A stretch of 64,000 bases of DNA from Euonymus europaeus (Eukaryota > Streptophyta > Magnoliopsida > Celastrales > Celastraceae). The notes beneath the pieces were generated by a model that was given only the letters and a program-made list of their open reading frames with translations, did no database searches and was not told the DNA's origin. Position numbers and translations under genes: made by a program. Every line of letters starts with the position of its first letter. The stretch's first letter is position 1. Of this stretch, positions 1-12,489 are shown one piece after another. The stretch spans positions 19,809,996 to 19,873,995 of the forward strand of contig OY756968.1 of assembly GCA_963580455.1 (NCBI GenBank). The letters run 5' to 3'.

Positions 1-190
1 AGTTAAGTTGACAACTGTTTTTAAAACAGACGTTGTGGGGTGCCTCGTACTTTCTCCATATGTAATAAACTCACTTAACTGTTTTCTGATTTTTCGCAGA
101 TCAAACTATTGTTTTTTGGTGACCAATTGCACCTATTACAATTGGTAGCGATTCTTATAAAGGTTTCTTTCGCAAAACCGATTGCGACAA
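1..190 (+). mobile_element. Relic of the 3' end of a Tat/Ogre-type LTR
   Basis: Several short blocks occur here in the same order as in the last ~220 bases of the intact LTR at 24872-25090 (there on the minus strand): a 'tggggtgc' block, a 'ttcgcag' block, 'ccaattgcacc', 'caattggt' and a closing 'ttgcgaca'. Spacing is similar but many positions differ, so this is an older related element, read on the plus strand. No primer binding site follows; the next bases start a different repeat. Seen: block order. Inferred: lineage. Confidence 0.6.
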
Positions 191-192
191 TC

Positions 193-549
193 ACATTTTC
201 TTAGCAGATACCCTTTGGGCACTCATTACCAAAATCCTTTTATGAAATCCAATTTAATTAGCACTTTATCCAATGACCTTTACTCCTCTTTGAACCAGAC
301 TTTTTTTTATAACTTTGAGTGATTCAACTACCAAAATTATATGAATTATTTCAAACATTTATCAAGCGTTGAATGCTGGAACAAATTTCTTCTTATAGTC
401 ACATTTATTAAAAGCCACACACGCACTATTATAAACATACATACATATGTTTTGTCTTTATCTATCTTTGTAGATAAGCCAAATCTAGAAAGTTGGCTCT
501 TAATTGAGAGTGATTTCATTTTCTTAATGAGTGCCCAAAGGATATCTGC
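193..549. repeat. Dispersed repeat copy A with terminal inverted motifs (MITE-like)
   Basis: About 300 bases here recur at 4388-4655 in the same orientation. Copy A carries an inverted motif at both ends: positions 204-228 (GCAGATACCCTTTGGGCACT and on) pair with 525-549 in reverse complement with few mismatches. That is the form of a non-autonomous DNA transposon, perhaps Mutator-like. There is no coding content. The superfamily is a guess because no clear target-site duplication was identified. Confidence 0.6.
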
Positions 550-559
550 CCATTAGGCA

Positions 560-2090
560 TCAAAATTATATTAATGTCTTTTTTTCCCCTTCCTTTTTCA
601 TATATTTTTTTTGATCAATACTAAAAGGGCTTCTTTTTTTCTTTTCTTTTTTTAATCCAATGCATTTATATTACGAACCACAATATTAATGTCCACATTA
701 AATTTTTATTTAGTTCCATCTATACTATACAAGAAGTAATCTCACATATTTATCAATATCAGCAAAACATGTATTCGAATATAGTCACATCAGGAAATGA
801 GGTGTTCGGTCACGGTTGTGATGGACAAGATGATGAACAATATTGGGCCAAATTTGATGATATGGGCTTTTAGTTTTTGTTTGGATTATTGGGCCTCCAT
901 CTGATTTGTATATAGCATTGGGTCTTTTATGTAATTTTTGTGTTTAGTTGTGTATTAGTATTAGGGCTTTGTAAAAAAAAATTATGCGTTGTGGGCGAGA
1001 GAGCTTAGGTTTATTTTGGTATATTTGGGCCCAAACCCATGTAACCATGTAAATAGTAATGTAAAAAAATAAAATTACATACATTATTTTTAGATTGTTA
1101 GGCATGTAAGCATTTAAGGTTTAATTTTATGATTTTATGATATTTAAGGTGTTAGAGGCATGTAAGCAGGGTGGTGTTACAGCTTTTGCGTGGGTGTTTC
1201 TGCGATTTGGTGAAGTGGGTGTCGGGGCCTTGAGTCCATGATTGATGGGTTTGTGCTATGGTCTGCCATGAATTATATAATAATACTACAAATGTAGAGA
1301 CGAAACCGAATCAGTGGAATTGGAGAAGGAAGATAAAGAGGAGGGATAAATCAGTGGTGCTAGTTATCCAATATAAAACATCTAAAAGTATTCATAATTT
1401 TATGTGGCAGCACATACATTAAATGATTTGGAGGCAAATTTAGAATTCAGATTCATGGTTATGTCTATTGGTACATTTTTGGGATGATTATATTATTGGG
1501 ATACTTGACATTTTCGGAGACAAATGGTCGGATTTCGATTTCTTGTGATTTTTTTGAATGATTTTAAAGGGCGGATTGATTACGGGGATTAGAATACTTG
1601 TTCTTGGATGAAAATACCTATGGTTTTGATGGTGCAATGACGAGTCAGCCCTCTTGGTTCTTTTTTTTTCCCTAACCCACACAAAGGTCATATGAGTTGT
1701 CTGACCGCCTTAGGCTTAGTTTGTACAATTATTTTAAATACTTTATTATTATTTTATTTCATACCTTTCAGTTTCAACTTTACTGCAAAAATCATGGAGT
1801 TTCATGTATGATGAATTTTTTTGTTAACGGAGTAACAGTAGTTTATCAGTTCAGGGTCGACTCTAACTATTTTAATGTCTAAAGCAACACGATACGAATG
1901 ATGCTCTATTTTAATGTCCATATAGAGAATTTGTTGGGATGATTTTCATTAAATAAATATTTTCTCGTTACTACATATTTATACAAGAGATAACTCAAGA
2001 CAGTACATGAGAACAATGATAACATACAAAGAACAAGATACATATATGTTTGTTATCGTTTTAAAACTACTAAAAATAGTAATTTTAAAA
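560..2090. other. Noncoding, no recognisable feature
   Basis: AT-rich sequence with only short chance reading frames and no domain, RNA gene or element end that I recognise. Confidence 0.6.
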
Positions 2091-2097
2091 CTCTATT

Positions 2098-3235
2098 TAT
2101 ACTCGCAAGCGCACGAATCCAAGTAGTATAAATGTGGCAAAGACGAGTGTCGTACCCACAGGGACTGAAGATTAACTAACTCTAATTCTTAGAAAAACAA
2201 GTTTTTCTTTTCTTTCTCTTTTATAGTAATATTAATAAACACCAAAACTAAAATTGAGAAATCAACACAAATAATAAATACTAAGGCTTTGATTTCACCA
2301 CTCTATTGTATTTAAATCATATGGTTATCAATTATGAATTCATCCAAGCATGTCAAAGATCAAGTTTTCTAATTCATGTAGTAGTCATTGGCATTTAACT
2401 TACCACAACTATCTTTAATTTGTAATTATCCATGGCATCTAGATTAATTTGACAAACAAGAATGCATTAGGATCAATGTAACTTATGAAATGATCACAAA
2501 ACTCCTAGCATATGGCATCTATGACTAGGTAACTTTGGTAATAAATTGCAAGAAGCTATTATCAAATTGAGCATGACATCTACTACAATTTGCATCACAT
2601 TAATCAAACCTAGATGGTAGCTAAGCATCAAGATTTAATTATTAATAAACATAGCAATTTAATACTTGACATGACATGAATAAATCACAATTAACTCAAC
2701 CAAATTTATTAAACACAATAGAGTGAATCCATCATCACCTTAGTAAGAGAATTAGTTCCTCATATTAAGTTTACAAAACAAATAGCAATAAATAAAATTC
2801 ACAAACATAAGTATAAACAACTAGAAAAACCCCCCTTATTATACTTGATGCAAGAACTCCTTCTCTTTTCTCCTTCTTCCTCTTGTTATTTCTCTTCTTC
2901 TTGTTGTGTTTGGTGTGTTGTGTGTCCTTAACAAAGAATAGATTATGCCTTTATATAGGCAATGACAAGGACAAATATTCAACAATGGCAAGCTTGAATG
3001 CCAACCATTGTTGAATGCCAACCATTATTGAATGGCAATGAAGAAGTTGTAAGCAATGATGTCAACAAAAACCTTCCATGATCTTCACTTAGGTTGGACT
3101 CATGATTGGGCCTATAAATATGAAAATAAACACAAAGTGATTCATCCATGGTGATTAACATTTATTTGTACAAAATCACTTCAAAAACCCCAATTTTGTG
3201 ACAAATGCTAATGATAATTTACACTTAAAGTAGAC
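2098..3235. mobile_element. Probable retroelement-derived noncoding block
   Basis: It opens with 'cgcaagcgcacgaatcc', followed by 'gtcgtacccacaggg'. From memory this phrasing is common in noncoding ends of plant LTR elements. A short local repeat ('gaatgccaaccattgttgaa' and variants) lies at 2980-3035. No coding domain is present and I could not place LTR ends, so the class is uncertain. Confidence 0.35.
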
Positions 3236-4290
3236 GTTTTCAACATCTATCAATGTTCGTTGAGGAACATGACATATTTTTAATAATAGTGCCGGACTAG
3301 ATCATGTCTATTGGGTCGGAAGTAACTAAATGGACTTGAACTTAATTGTAATGACTAAGTTCACTAAATTTAATATCCTATTTACTAGAAACGATAAAAA
3401 AAAGGATTAGGCTAAGGCCAAAGCGGCCGGCATGGAGAAAGTTCAAAGCAAATGTTAGTAGTTGTGCAGGCTTTTGGTCGATTATCTCACGCAGCCGCAG
3501 GAGGATATGATATGGGGTCGACTTTTTTCTGAATGTATTGCTGACACCCAATCAATTAATTAGATAGTAATTAAAATGGGCCTAAATTAATTAATTTAAT
3601 AATTTTTTATTTTTAAGTCGTAATTGACTAAGAATTGTTCAGTTGATTTTTTTCTCAATGGAACCTAAATGGGTATTGGACTACTATATTACTAATATAT
3701 TTCCGGAAATTTGAAGCCCTAAATGAGTACATGACGACATATGTCATCCCATCTCAGAGACGCCTCTCAACTGCATTGCAAAGAGTAATATAAATAGGCA
3801 TGAATAAGGTTTTGCATTAGTGCAAAAGCACACATTCAAATGAATGAGGATTATGAGAAAAATTATTTAGAGCAGACTTGTAAGTGAATTTTCTCTAGTC
3901 GTTTTTATAACAATCATGGTTTTTTTTTCTTCTTCTTCTACTTTTTGAAAACTGTTAAATAAATTCTTTTATGGTAGTTGTATTGTTATTACACATTACG
4001 TTTTATTTTTCTATTGGATAAAGTTCAAATAATTCATTCAAAATTGAAATAATTTACAATTAAATTACTGACTTCAATTCAAGTCATATTCGAATTAAAG
4101 AATTAAGTTTCTATATTCTTCTTCTTCTTTTTTTATTCAGGAGAATCGAGGATGGGGGATTAGAACTCACCTGTAGACTCATTTGCTGTAAGTTTCTACC
4201 TCTTTAAGAGAATAGTTTTTCTTAATCAAATTATATTAGAATTTTATCAATGGTCCTTTTAAAATTTGCCCAAGAACACATACTAAGAAA
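3236..4290. other. Noncoding; possible LTR-like promoter stretch
   Basis: No gene seen. Around 3785-3850 a 'taatataaatagg' TATA-like motif is followed by a leader-like run rich in 'gcacaca', as in copia LTRs, but I found no paired LTR. The rest is AT-rich and featureless. Confidence 0.3.
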
Positions 4291-4300
4291 TTGCTTAGCC

Positions 4301-4382
4301 AATAAGAGTGAAGGAAATGAGTTCATGCATAATTTCTAACTACACATAAAGTTATGTAAAAAACAAACACTTCACTCTTATT
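4301..4382. repeat. Short inverted repeat (hairpin, MITE-like)
   Basis: 'aataagagtgaag' at 4301-4313 is the exact reverse complement of 4370-4382, with 56 bases between. It lies just before repeat copy B. It could be a tiny MITE or a chance hairpin. Confidence 0.4.
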
Positions 4383-4387
4383 GATCA

Positions 4388-4655
4388 ACACATTTTCTTA
4401 GCAGATACTCTTTGGACAGTCATTAAGAAAAACCTTACCTCCTCTTTGAACCAGGCTTTTTTTATAACTTGAGTGATCCAACTACCAAAATTATATGAAT
4501 TATTTCAAACATTTATCAAGCGTTGATTGCTGGAACAAATTTCTTCTTATAGTCACATTTATTAAAAGCCACACCACACACGCACTATTATAAACATACA
4601 TACATATGTTTTGTCTTTATCTTTGTAGATAAGCCAAATCAAGTAAGTTGGTTTT
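4388..4655. repeat. Dispersed repeat copy B, 3' of the cyclase gene
   Basis: Nearly the same sequence as 193-510 in the same orientation, with a ~40-base deletion near the left and small indels. It keeps the left inverted motif (~4398-4424) but lacks the right one, so it is truncated. It lies about 80 bases beyond the cyclase stop codon and could overlap that gene's 3' flank. Confidence 0.65.
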
Positions 4656-4736
4656 TAATTGCGGTGGCCCCCAGATCAGCCAAGCCTATATATATATTCA
4701 TTGCTAAACATTGCTCAACAATAGTAGTTGAGTTTA

Positions 4737-4862
4737 TTAATTAGACAAATAAAGCCGCTGGCGATACTCCGCTAATGCCCTCAAAGGAAACACAGTCCTA
4801 TATGTTGCATAGTGCTGCATGAGATTCCTCACAGCGACTCCACAGATTTCCTGCCAATACAT

Positions 4863-4897
<35 letters not shown>

Positions 4898-7800
4898 GAT
4901 ATATTTTGAATGAGTGGCTTCAAACTTTGTATATTCCTATTTACTTATGTAAGTAAACTAGATCATTGAATTACCTGTTGTGGAAAATCACCATCCTCCA
5001 ATTGAGAATTGATAATTAGTTTTGCTGCACGGTGAAGAGGCGTAGCGTCTCTTAGAGCCTACACATTGCAAACAAATGGTCATAAAATCCTAACTAGATA
5101 GCCGGCAACTGGTTAAGCGATTGATCTACCTGGCCAGCATGAATGAGACCCATCAAAGCCCATGATGTTTGTACTAGATTCGATCCATCTCTTTCAAGAG
5201 GAACATATCTCTACATCACAAAATAAGAAAAATAATATCTACATATTCTCCATCTTATAAAGAACTACAACACATCATGATCATAAGTGTGTATATATAT
5301 ACCTTCTCTGGGCACGAACGATAACTCTCGGCCCAACCTCCATTTTCTCTTTGCGTTCGGAGAAGAAAATCAACGCCTTTACGCACAGCCAAACAATTAT
5401 CATAAGTCTTACCAACAGCAGCTAGCCCTTGAAGAGCAAACCATGTTCCATAGATGAAGCAAACGCCCCAATTCCCGTACCAGGAACCGTCTGGCAACTG
5501 TTTGCTTTCGATAAATCTTTCAGCTTTTGTAATGAAGTTTTCGACCTCTTTCTTCCTGTGTTTTGGATATAAGTTCTTGAACAACACCAGCGCGGTCAAA
5601 GACGATGCAGTACACTCGAGGTATTCATACTCAATCACAAGGTCAGCGAACATCTCGGTGGGATTAAACATCTAATGATCAGAAAGTATATATATATATA
5701 TATATGCACTCAGTACATAACTCGACAGAATAAACTTAATATATATCGACAAGTTTAGGGACTTACTTCCAACCAGTCAGGACCAGTGGCTGGCTCCCAT
5801 CCGGATACACCTCCATTTTTACTCTACAATCAAAAAGTACATATACAAAGAAGCTATTTACATGATATAAGAATCACTATTGAACATCAAAACAACCATG
5901 GGAAAATGCTTACTTGAAGAGAAAGCAAGACTTCCACAGAATCAAAAAGTCGCTCAGGTTCCATTTTCTCACCAACAATTTCTGGTGGCATCATTGAGAG
6001 AAGCAGACAACACTGTAAAATTAAACATATAAAAAATTTTAGCGACTCATTACACAATTGAACAAATTAATTAAGCCAATTCATTACCTTCAATCCTTCC
6101 GCGGTACAATCCGAGACTTGCCATCCATGGTCCTGGTCAGAGAAAGTCCATGATCCCTTTGAAATATGTCTGTACATGCTCTTGAAGTCACCAGAAGGAT
6201 TGTCCTTGACCTACACAGAACCATATCGCAATTAGTCCAAAATGCATTAAGCCTATGATTAAGAAGTAAATACTAAAACCTGTGATTTCTTTATAAAGTC
6301 GTGTCCTCTCGCAAGCACAGGCCCAATTTCATCAGTGAAATTACTGGCAAGTAGAGCTTGAACGGCAAAACCAGTATCCCACTCTTGACTTCCAAAAGTC
6401 TGCATGTATTTATTCCATTGATCAACATTCAATGAATTTAATTTTTTTTTCTCTTCATTCAGTGTGAGACAATGACAAGTTATAATACCTGCATTTTCAT
6501 TCCATCTTCTGCAACCCACAAGAAATCTGGGATCCTGGAAAGATGTTTCTTGAAACAATCCCCATTTGGATCTTCAACCCAACAAGCAAGCATACATAAT
6601 ACCTGTTCATTAATTCATCAATACTCATATATATATATATATATGTTAATTTTATATGACAAGAACATAACATAACCCATATATATATACTGGTGCTTCA
6701 AAATTCCAGGAATGTTCATTACCTTCTCGATGCTAGACAATGTGATGTACCGGCTATTCTCGTCTTCATAGTGAATGTGCTTCATTGTTAATCTTAGAGC
6801 ATGATCTCTAATCAGCTTATTTAGTGGCCAACGAGTAAGGAGAGGCTCCATCAATATATACAAACTGTCCCACATCAAGTCTTGTATCAGGGGATGTGGA
6901 TAGTACATGTCCTCCTGCATGTAAGTAGTTACATTAATGTAAGATCTACATTTTCATGCTAAAGCTGGTTACATTAATAGAACGCACCTTTGCGCATAAA
7001 TGACGAACTTTCTTCCAATTAATTTTATTGTAAGGTTCAATGTGGAGTTCATCTCTCAATTGTAGAATGAGGGGAGTGATTGCACCGACAAATCTCTTCC
7101 CGTACAGATATGACATTGGCATATAAACCATCCGACAATAACACCACATTTTTGCTACGTTAAACAAAATTAAGTTAGGATTAACAAGCATTAATGAACA
7201 TCCAACCTGAAGAAAAAATTTAACGAAAGAGAGAATTACTCCAACCTGGATGCATAGGAAGAAAGGAAGGTAACATCCAAAACTCCGGGGGCATTGGGTT
7301 GCATCCGGACCAATCAAACAGGCCGAATATCTACAAGAAATGATGTCAAATATTGCATAACCATATAGAATGTATTCAAACTATATTAAGGTTCTAAACG
7401 TACAGAAAGCCAAGTCTTTCCCCAGGAGGGTATGTAGGTGACACCACCATGATCACGAATCCATTTCTGTGCCTTAGCACAGGCATTATCCATGCCACCA
7501 TCAGGTCCTTCACCGAGTACACGCATGCAAATGTAGCTCAATGTTGTGCAGAACATAATACTATGACCTTCTATGTGCAATCCCCATCCACCATCTTCAT
7601 TCTGCATATTCGTTCAAGTTCCAAACATGTTAACATGGACCAAGGGCAGACCTATGAGAGGGCAAGAGTGGGCAATTGCCCCACCTGAATTTCAATAACT
7701 TTAATATACATATGAATGTGCAGCTGTAATGTATTATGGGCCAGTACCGCAGTGGTCAAATTCTATTCTATTCTATTCAAACCAAAAAATTCATTAAATT

Positions 7801-8828
7801 AGATTTTTTAATTTTATAATATAATAAATTAGGGGCTCAAAACATGTTTCTAACAACTTGTGTTTTTTAAAAATTATTAAATAATTCAAAAAATCAGTAT
7901 ACATCTATTTACTAGCTTCTACAATGATATCAATTTTAATATTGTTTTTCTGATTTTCTTTTAAATTAATAAATAACTCCCAAAAAAATTCAGGAGCGCT
8001 GTCTCGGAATCCCACAATTTTTTGCCTACACTTACATCAAATCCTGCGTCGGCCATCCCTGCCATGGGCACCAAAAACCAGTACTAGAAAATTGTTGTTA
8101 ACAAAGACAATTAATTAATGTACCTGGTGATAGTACAAGTAGCGAAGAATTTCTTTGCGATACTCTGCAGGAAATACGGTGTCAAGATGTCCTGTTATGT
8201 ACAAACACATTACCTACAAACAAATATCAATATATAGTCGTTATAGCTAGTGAGTTCTATCACCAAAGAAAAAAAATTGGAAGACAGAAAAACCTAACCA
8301 AGGGAGGGAGGAAAAATGGGCAGGAACTTTCAGCCGGCCAGTGACCGTCAATGGCCTGCGACGCACCAAAGACGAGGACCGCCCTTTTTAATGCCGTTGT
8401 GACCTTTTCATATGTGATTTTTTCACCATCCTCGACCTTCTCTTGTGGTATTTTTTGCTCGAAATTCTTCTCCTTCAGAGACTGTCAATCAACATTCCAA
8501 ATCAACAAAATGAACATTTTTAAAAGTCTTAGCCACTTTAAACCAGTGGACCAATTGTAATAATAGTCTTAATAATAAATAAAAAAATGCTACAACATCT
8601 GCATCTTCATGATTTCTTCATTTGTACCTGCATTTGCCAGAGGAGATCACTACTAGGCTTCACATGGTACCGATTTCTGTAGTAATTTTCGCGAGCTGCT
8701 TCAACCTCGGCTCGGTCATCTGGAGTACCTGCATCAGGATCAAACTCCCATGTTTGTCTACCAACAAAGTTGTTTGTGCTGTGCAAGTATGGGTTATTCC
8801 CTCCCTGTGCAAACTTTAGCTTCCACAT
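4737..8828 (-). CDS. Oxidosqualene cyclase, beta-amyrin synthase-like (16 exons, 758 aa)
   Basis: Cyclises 2,3-oxidosqualene to a triterpene alcohol on the ER membrane. Exons on the minus strand: 8828-8628, 8481-8299, 8213-8124, 7601-7404, 7330-7246, 7154-6988, 6914-6723, 6602-6489, 6399-6280, 6210-6088, 6012-5914, 5823-5767, 5671-5303, 5210-5130, 5058-4975, 4850-4737. All introns are GT-AG and the joined frame is open for 758 codons, the usual length for the family. The start [10 protein letters not shown] is the conserved plant OSC N-terminus. Visible motifs are MWCYCR (residues 255-260; Trp here is the beta-amyrin-type residue, where dicot lupeol synthases have Leu), the acid motif DCTAE (484-488, initiating Asp484) and QW-type repeats such as DGSWYGNWG. 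Odd: the C-terminus is divergent, with [10 protein letters not shown] where most OSCs have PLWALAEYR, and [10 protein letters not shown] near the N-terminus. The product cannot be assigned. No tailoring enzyme lies nearby. Confidence 0.95.
7640..8065. mobile_element. Possible degenerate DNA transposon in cyclase intron 3
   Basis: Intron 3 is 522 bases, against about 75-300 for the others. The extra sequence begins near 'gggcagacctatgagag' and ends near 'cggccatccctgccatggg', phrasing like decayed hAT ends, with an imperfect (attct)n run. The splice sites on both sides are intact. Element class and ends are uncertain. Confidence 0.3.
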
Positions 8829-8887
8829 TCTTCTCTTCTCACCGCCAATATACAGTTATATATACCAAGCAAGTAATCTTCTAGCTA

Positions 8888-8905
8888 TATTTTATATATA
8901 TATGT
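8888..8905 (-). promoter_or_regulatory. Candidate TATA box of the cyclase gene
   Basis: On the minus strand a TATATATATAAAATA-type run sits 60-77 bases before the ATG at 8828. This would give a short 5' UTR of ~30-40 bases. A second TATA-like run at 8855-8865 is too close to the ATG for a normal leader. Simple AT repeats are common here, so the call is tentative. Confidence 0.4.
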
Positions 8906-8929
8906 AGGAGTGGAGACTGGAGAGGTAGC

Positions 8930-10632
8930 ATAGACTATAGACAAGGATCGATGTTTAGAATGATTTATTTATGCATGGAAAACAAAATAATTTATAGATG
9001 GAGCCTCAGGATCTAGTGCGGGCGTCTGTATTTTTAATTTTTGATCTCGTCTGTCCAAAATATATTTGTGTGGGGTCTACAGTTTGGCCACACTTAAAAA
9101 AGTGACGCCCCTAACATACAATCTACGGGCGTCCGTATGTGATCCTTATACATGGACAACCACGTTTGACTCACATGTGCAAATAAGTCCACGAGGGGGC
9201 GACACCTAATCATACTGCAACGTAGAAGTCTAGAGTTGAATTACCAAAACGGCCTCTCCGGTGTCTGGCGGCTCGTTATCTCAAGTCATTTTCAAGGCTC
9301 AAGTCACTATCTCTCTAAGTAACCGTTCGGTATTAAGTGCATATCTTAAATTGACCTTAATTCTTTTAAGGGATTGGATAGGGATAAGGTAATTCCTTCC
9401 GGAGTATAAAATTAATTGTTCAAAAACTTCGTTGTTGGGATGGATTTGTAATTCTCGACGTTAGCCTTGAGCGTTTAAAATTTATTTCGGAGTTGAAAAT
9501 TTATGTCAAAAATTCAGGTCAAAATTGAATTTTTTGTCCAATTTAAATCGGATTCGGGTCTAAATGTAAGAAATTTTTCTTAATTGTTTGAACCCTAACC
9601 CGAATTGGATTCTTATTCGATTTACTTGTTCGAACTAAAATCAATCTGAATTTGGTCAATTAAGTACATTCGAAAATCCAAACGAATCTAGGTATGAATC
9701 TTATAAATACCCTAAGTTATCCGACCCGGACCAAAATTTTTGTTAGCTCTAGTTTTGCATATGTGTGTCACATATTATTTATGACGTGCATTTTGCCTTA
9801 ATGAACCAGAGAAAATTGGGTCATTGTGCTATTACAAAAGCTAGAAGCCCTGTCATCACATGATAAAAGCCTGTGAGTGAAACAAAAAATTGTAAAGATA
9901 CAAGTTTTCCATGACGAGTACTGGTTATTCTTAGTGATCAATATAAACATGATTCATGAATTTGTATTTTAAATCATAAATTTTTATCCAAATCATGTGG
10001 TTTATGTGTTGTCACAAAAGACTGTAGATGCTTTGAGATGTTTTATATTAGAATGACTAGTATGACCGATAAATTTTAGAGTAGGAGCATGCATTAAAGG
10101 TAAAACGCTATAGATGAAGCTTAAGAAAAAAGATACTTGTCTGATAATTTTTAGGGATGTGAGTGGGTAGGAGCATTTAGAGTTCAAGTACAAAAACATG
10201 GTTGGTTAGTTGGTTTCACATCTCCTCCACTTTAATGTGGATTTCTCCATTAAGAAAACAACCATCGAAAAGTCAATGAAAACATCTTTATGTCAACCAC
10301 CGATATCGGTTTTAGACACATGCATTAATCATATTTATGACGAGTCATTATGCCCTAGTTTAAAAAGAACACTGTCATTTAGAGATGAAATTGTTACATT
10401 TTCAATCTCATGGTGCACTAATTTTTCAATACAAGTAAGACGAGCAGTCATAATTAAGGATTGCCGAGATGATAAAATAACCATTATCAGCCAAAGTCGG
10501 GCAGATCAGGACCTCGAATGAAATGACTGTATGTATTCAGATTGATTCTAATTCTAACACACTAAGTGATTTCAACTAAGTACAAACTTCACAACAAATG
10601 ATTGTAGCCCCTCTCATCCCTCATCTAACAGT
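8930..10632. other. Cyclase 5' flank, noncoding
   Basis: No gene or clear element. A reading frame at 10210-10521 (plus) has no recognisable domain. The stretch 9760-9900 distantly resembles 10640-10740 (shared 'aaaagcctgtgag', 'attacaaaa'), suggesting an old local duplication. Confidence 0.5.
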
Positions 10633-11768
10633 CGCGTCATATATGTTTGTGACGTCTATTGCACACATTTTATTCGAGCTAGAGAGGATTGCGATATTAC
10701 AAAAACTACAAGGCCAAACGATTAAAGCCTGTGAGACAAATTGGATACGATTAATATAACATTGGGTCATCAAAAAAGAGGTCATATTTCCTTTTGATCA
10801 CTAGCTGTTAAAACGTTTGAATTATATTCGTGAAAGTGTAGAATATGACAGTCTACACACTCATACATGTTTTTACTCTCGTGATTAGCCAATCTGCCGA
10901 TATGATAGATTAACTGTTAAATTATGCTTTGATGTGAGAAAATTTCACATTGAAATCAAGTTTTTTTTTTTAAAAAAAATCTGTGCCAAACTCAAATAAG
11001 GATTTTAAAAAAAATAAAGATGAGAAAAAGAATGAAAATAACAAATCCAAAATTAAATTGACAGTCACAAGAATTGTGCCCCAATATCCTCCTCCCCTCT
11101 CACTAATCCGACATCAACCACCCCATCCTCCTCCATAAACCTCCAAGCCCGAAAATGGAAATTTCAAGCAATAGCATAGGCCTAAACCCTAAACTCCTTC
11201 CGTCCATTTTAATTGTTCTCTTCATTTTTTTACATAGTTTAAAAAAGTATTTAATTTCCCTTCAATTTAACGTTTATACCCCTAGTTACAATGATAAATA
11301 CTTTAGCACAATAATTAACGTGTATGATTATTGAGTTAGTTATTGAGCTTTTCAAGTTAAGAATAAATAAGGAAAAATGAGAAAAATAACTTTCATTAAT
11401 TAAAATAGGCATGTATTTTGGGACATCCCAAAAAAAAAGGATAATTAAAATGGAACCGAAGGAGTATCTGTTTATCTACCGGATTAATATATGTGAGATT
11501 GAAAACTCATATTTGTTATCGACAAAAGACAATTTTGACTAGCTCGGTTCATTAATATCGCTGAAAAGTACGGTGAATTATTTTGATTTGGGTGGCTAGT
11601 TGGAGAGAGAGAGTGATGTGGCTACAAAATTCTAGGCATTAATTAAAGATTTGGCAAATTGTAAATTTTTTAGGTGGAGAAATTATTAATTTAATGCAAC
11701 GCTCAACGCTCAACTCTCAACTCTCAACTCTCAAGTGTCCCTTCCACTTGTGAATAGTCATATTGAAG
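10633..11768. repeat. Paralogous segment copy A (empty-site copy)
   Basis: Matches 26817-27704 in direct orientation, from 'cgcgtcatatatg' to 'catattgaag'. The first ~530 bases are near-identical by eye; after that, indels increase. Copy A is longer because it holds a Stowaway-type MITE (11194-11464) absent from copy B. No coding function is visible. Copy B begins exactly at the outer edge of the 5' LTR, so copy A shows the sequence as it would look across the insertion point without the element. Confidence 0.85.
11194..11464. mobile_element. Stowaway-type (Tc1/mariner) MITE
   Basis: The ends read CTCCTTCCGTCC...AATTAAAATGG and its near reverse complement ending GAAGGAG, the classic plant Stowaway terminus, with a TA on the right side. 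It is 271 bases, AT-rich and noncoding. It interrupts copy A but not the paralogous copy B, which dates it after the duplication unless it was precisely lost from B. Confidence 0.75.
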
Positions 11769-12184
11769 TGCCTACAAATTATAAATATAGGCTAAAAGAT
11801 TCTCCAAGGAGATTGCACTGCGATAGGAACAATAGAGAGTAAAAGAAAGGATACATCTAAATACAATTTATTTTTTTTGCTATTCATAGGCCTATTACTA
11901 GGCTGCTAAAGTGATTGATTGCATTTAGCAATTCTGCAATTGTCAGAGGGAATAAATGGAAATTAATATATTTCCTAAAAAGTAGATCACATACGTATGT
12001 GTCGTTCCATGTAAGGTTCCAGGAGCAATAATTTCTTCTTTCTTTAACTCTTTTAAAATTAAGAAAAGTAAGTATAAAATAAAAAATAAAGATGTCGGCC
12101 TTAACTTTTTGACCAATATGTGGTTGTTTTTGTAAGGACGAATTAAGCACATTCAATCAGGCAAGAAAGAAATCAAGCAAGAGA

Positions 12185-12489
12185 CACAGGATTTTAACGT
12201 AATTCAGCCAATGATGCCTACGTCCACGGCGGCTGCAGTGTTCTTATTTTCTCTTAATTAAATTTTAGGGTTACAAGGAATAAGGGTTATATATATATCC
12301 CCTCTTTTTGGTATAAAAATATCAATCAGCCCAATACACAAAACTCATGTATAAGCCCGTATAACCCAAACTAAAAACATAGTATCCATCACTTAACAAT
12401 CTCCCACTTGGATACTATCAAAAAACTGTAAAAACAAATCATATTTATTTTTCATAAAATAAACCCACAATTTTCTACTACAATCATCA
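12185..12489. mobile_element. LTR-retrotransposon fragment flanking the truncated LTR
   Basis: Contains 'gatgcctacgtccacgg' and 'caatctcccacttgg', phrases I associate with copia-type LTR regions in eudicots. No coding sequence. It joins the truncated 3' LTR directly at 12489/12490. Confidence 0.35.

Noticed and set aside
4737..8828. A triterpene biosynthetic gene cluster
   Set aside because: Only the cyclase is present; no P450, glycosyltransferase, acyltransferase or reductase is visible in 64 kb.
10210..10521. 103-codon plus-strand frame upstream of the paralogous segment
   Set aside because: No recognisable domain, no plausible splice or promoter context, and amino-acid make-up like random AT-rich DNA.
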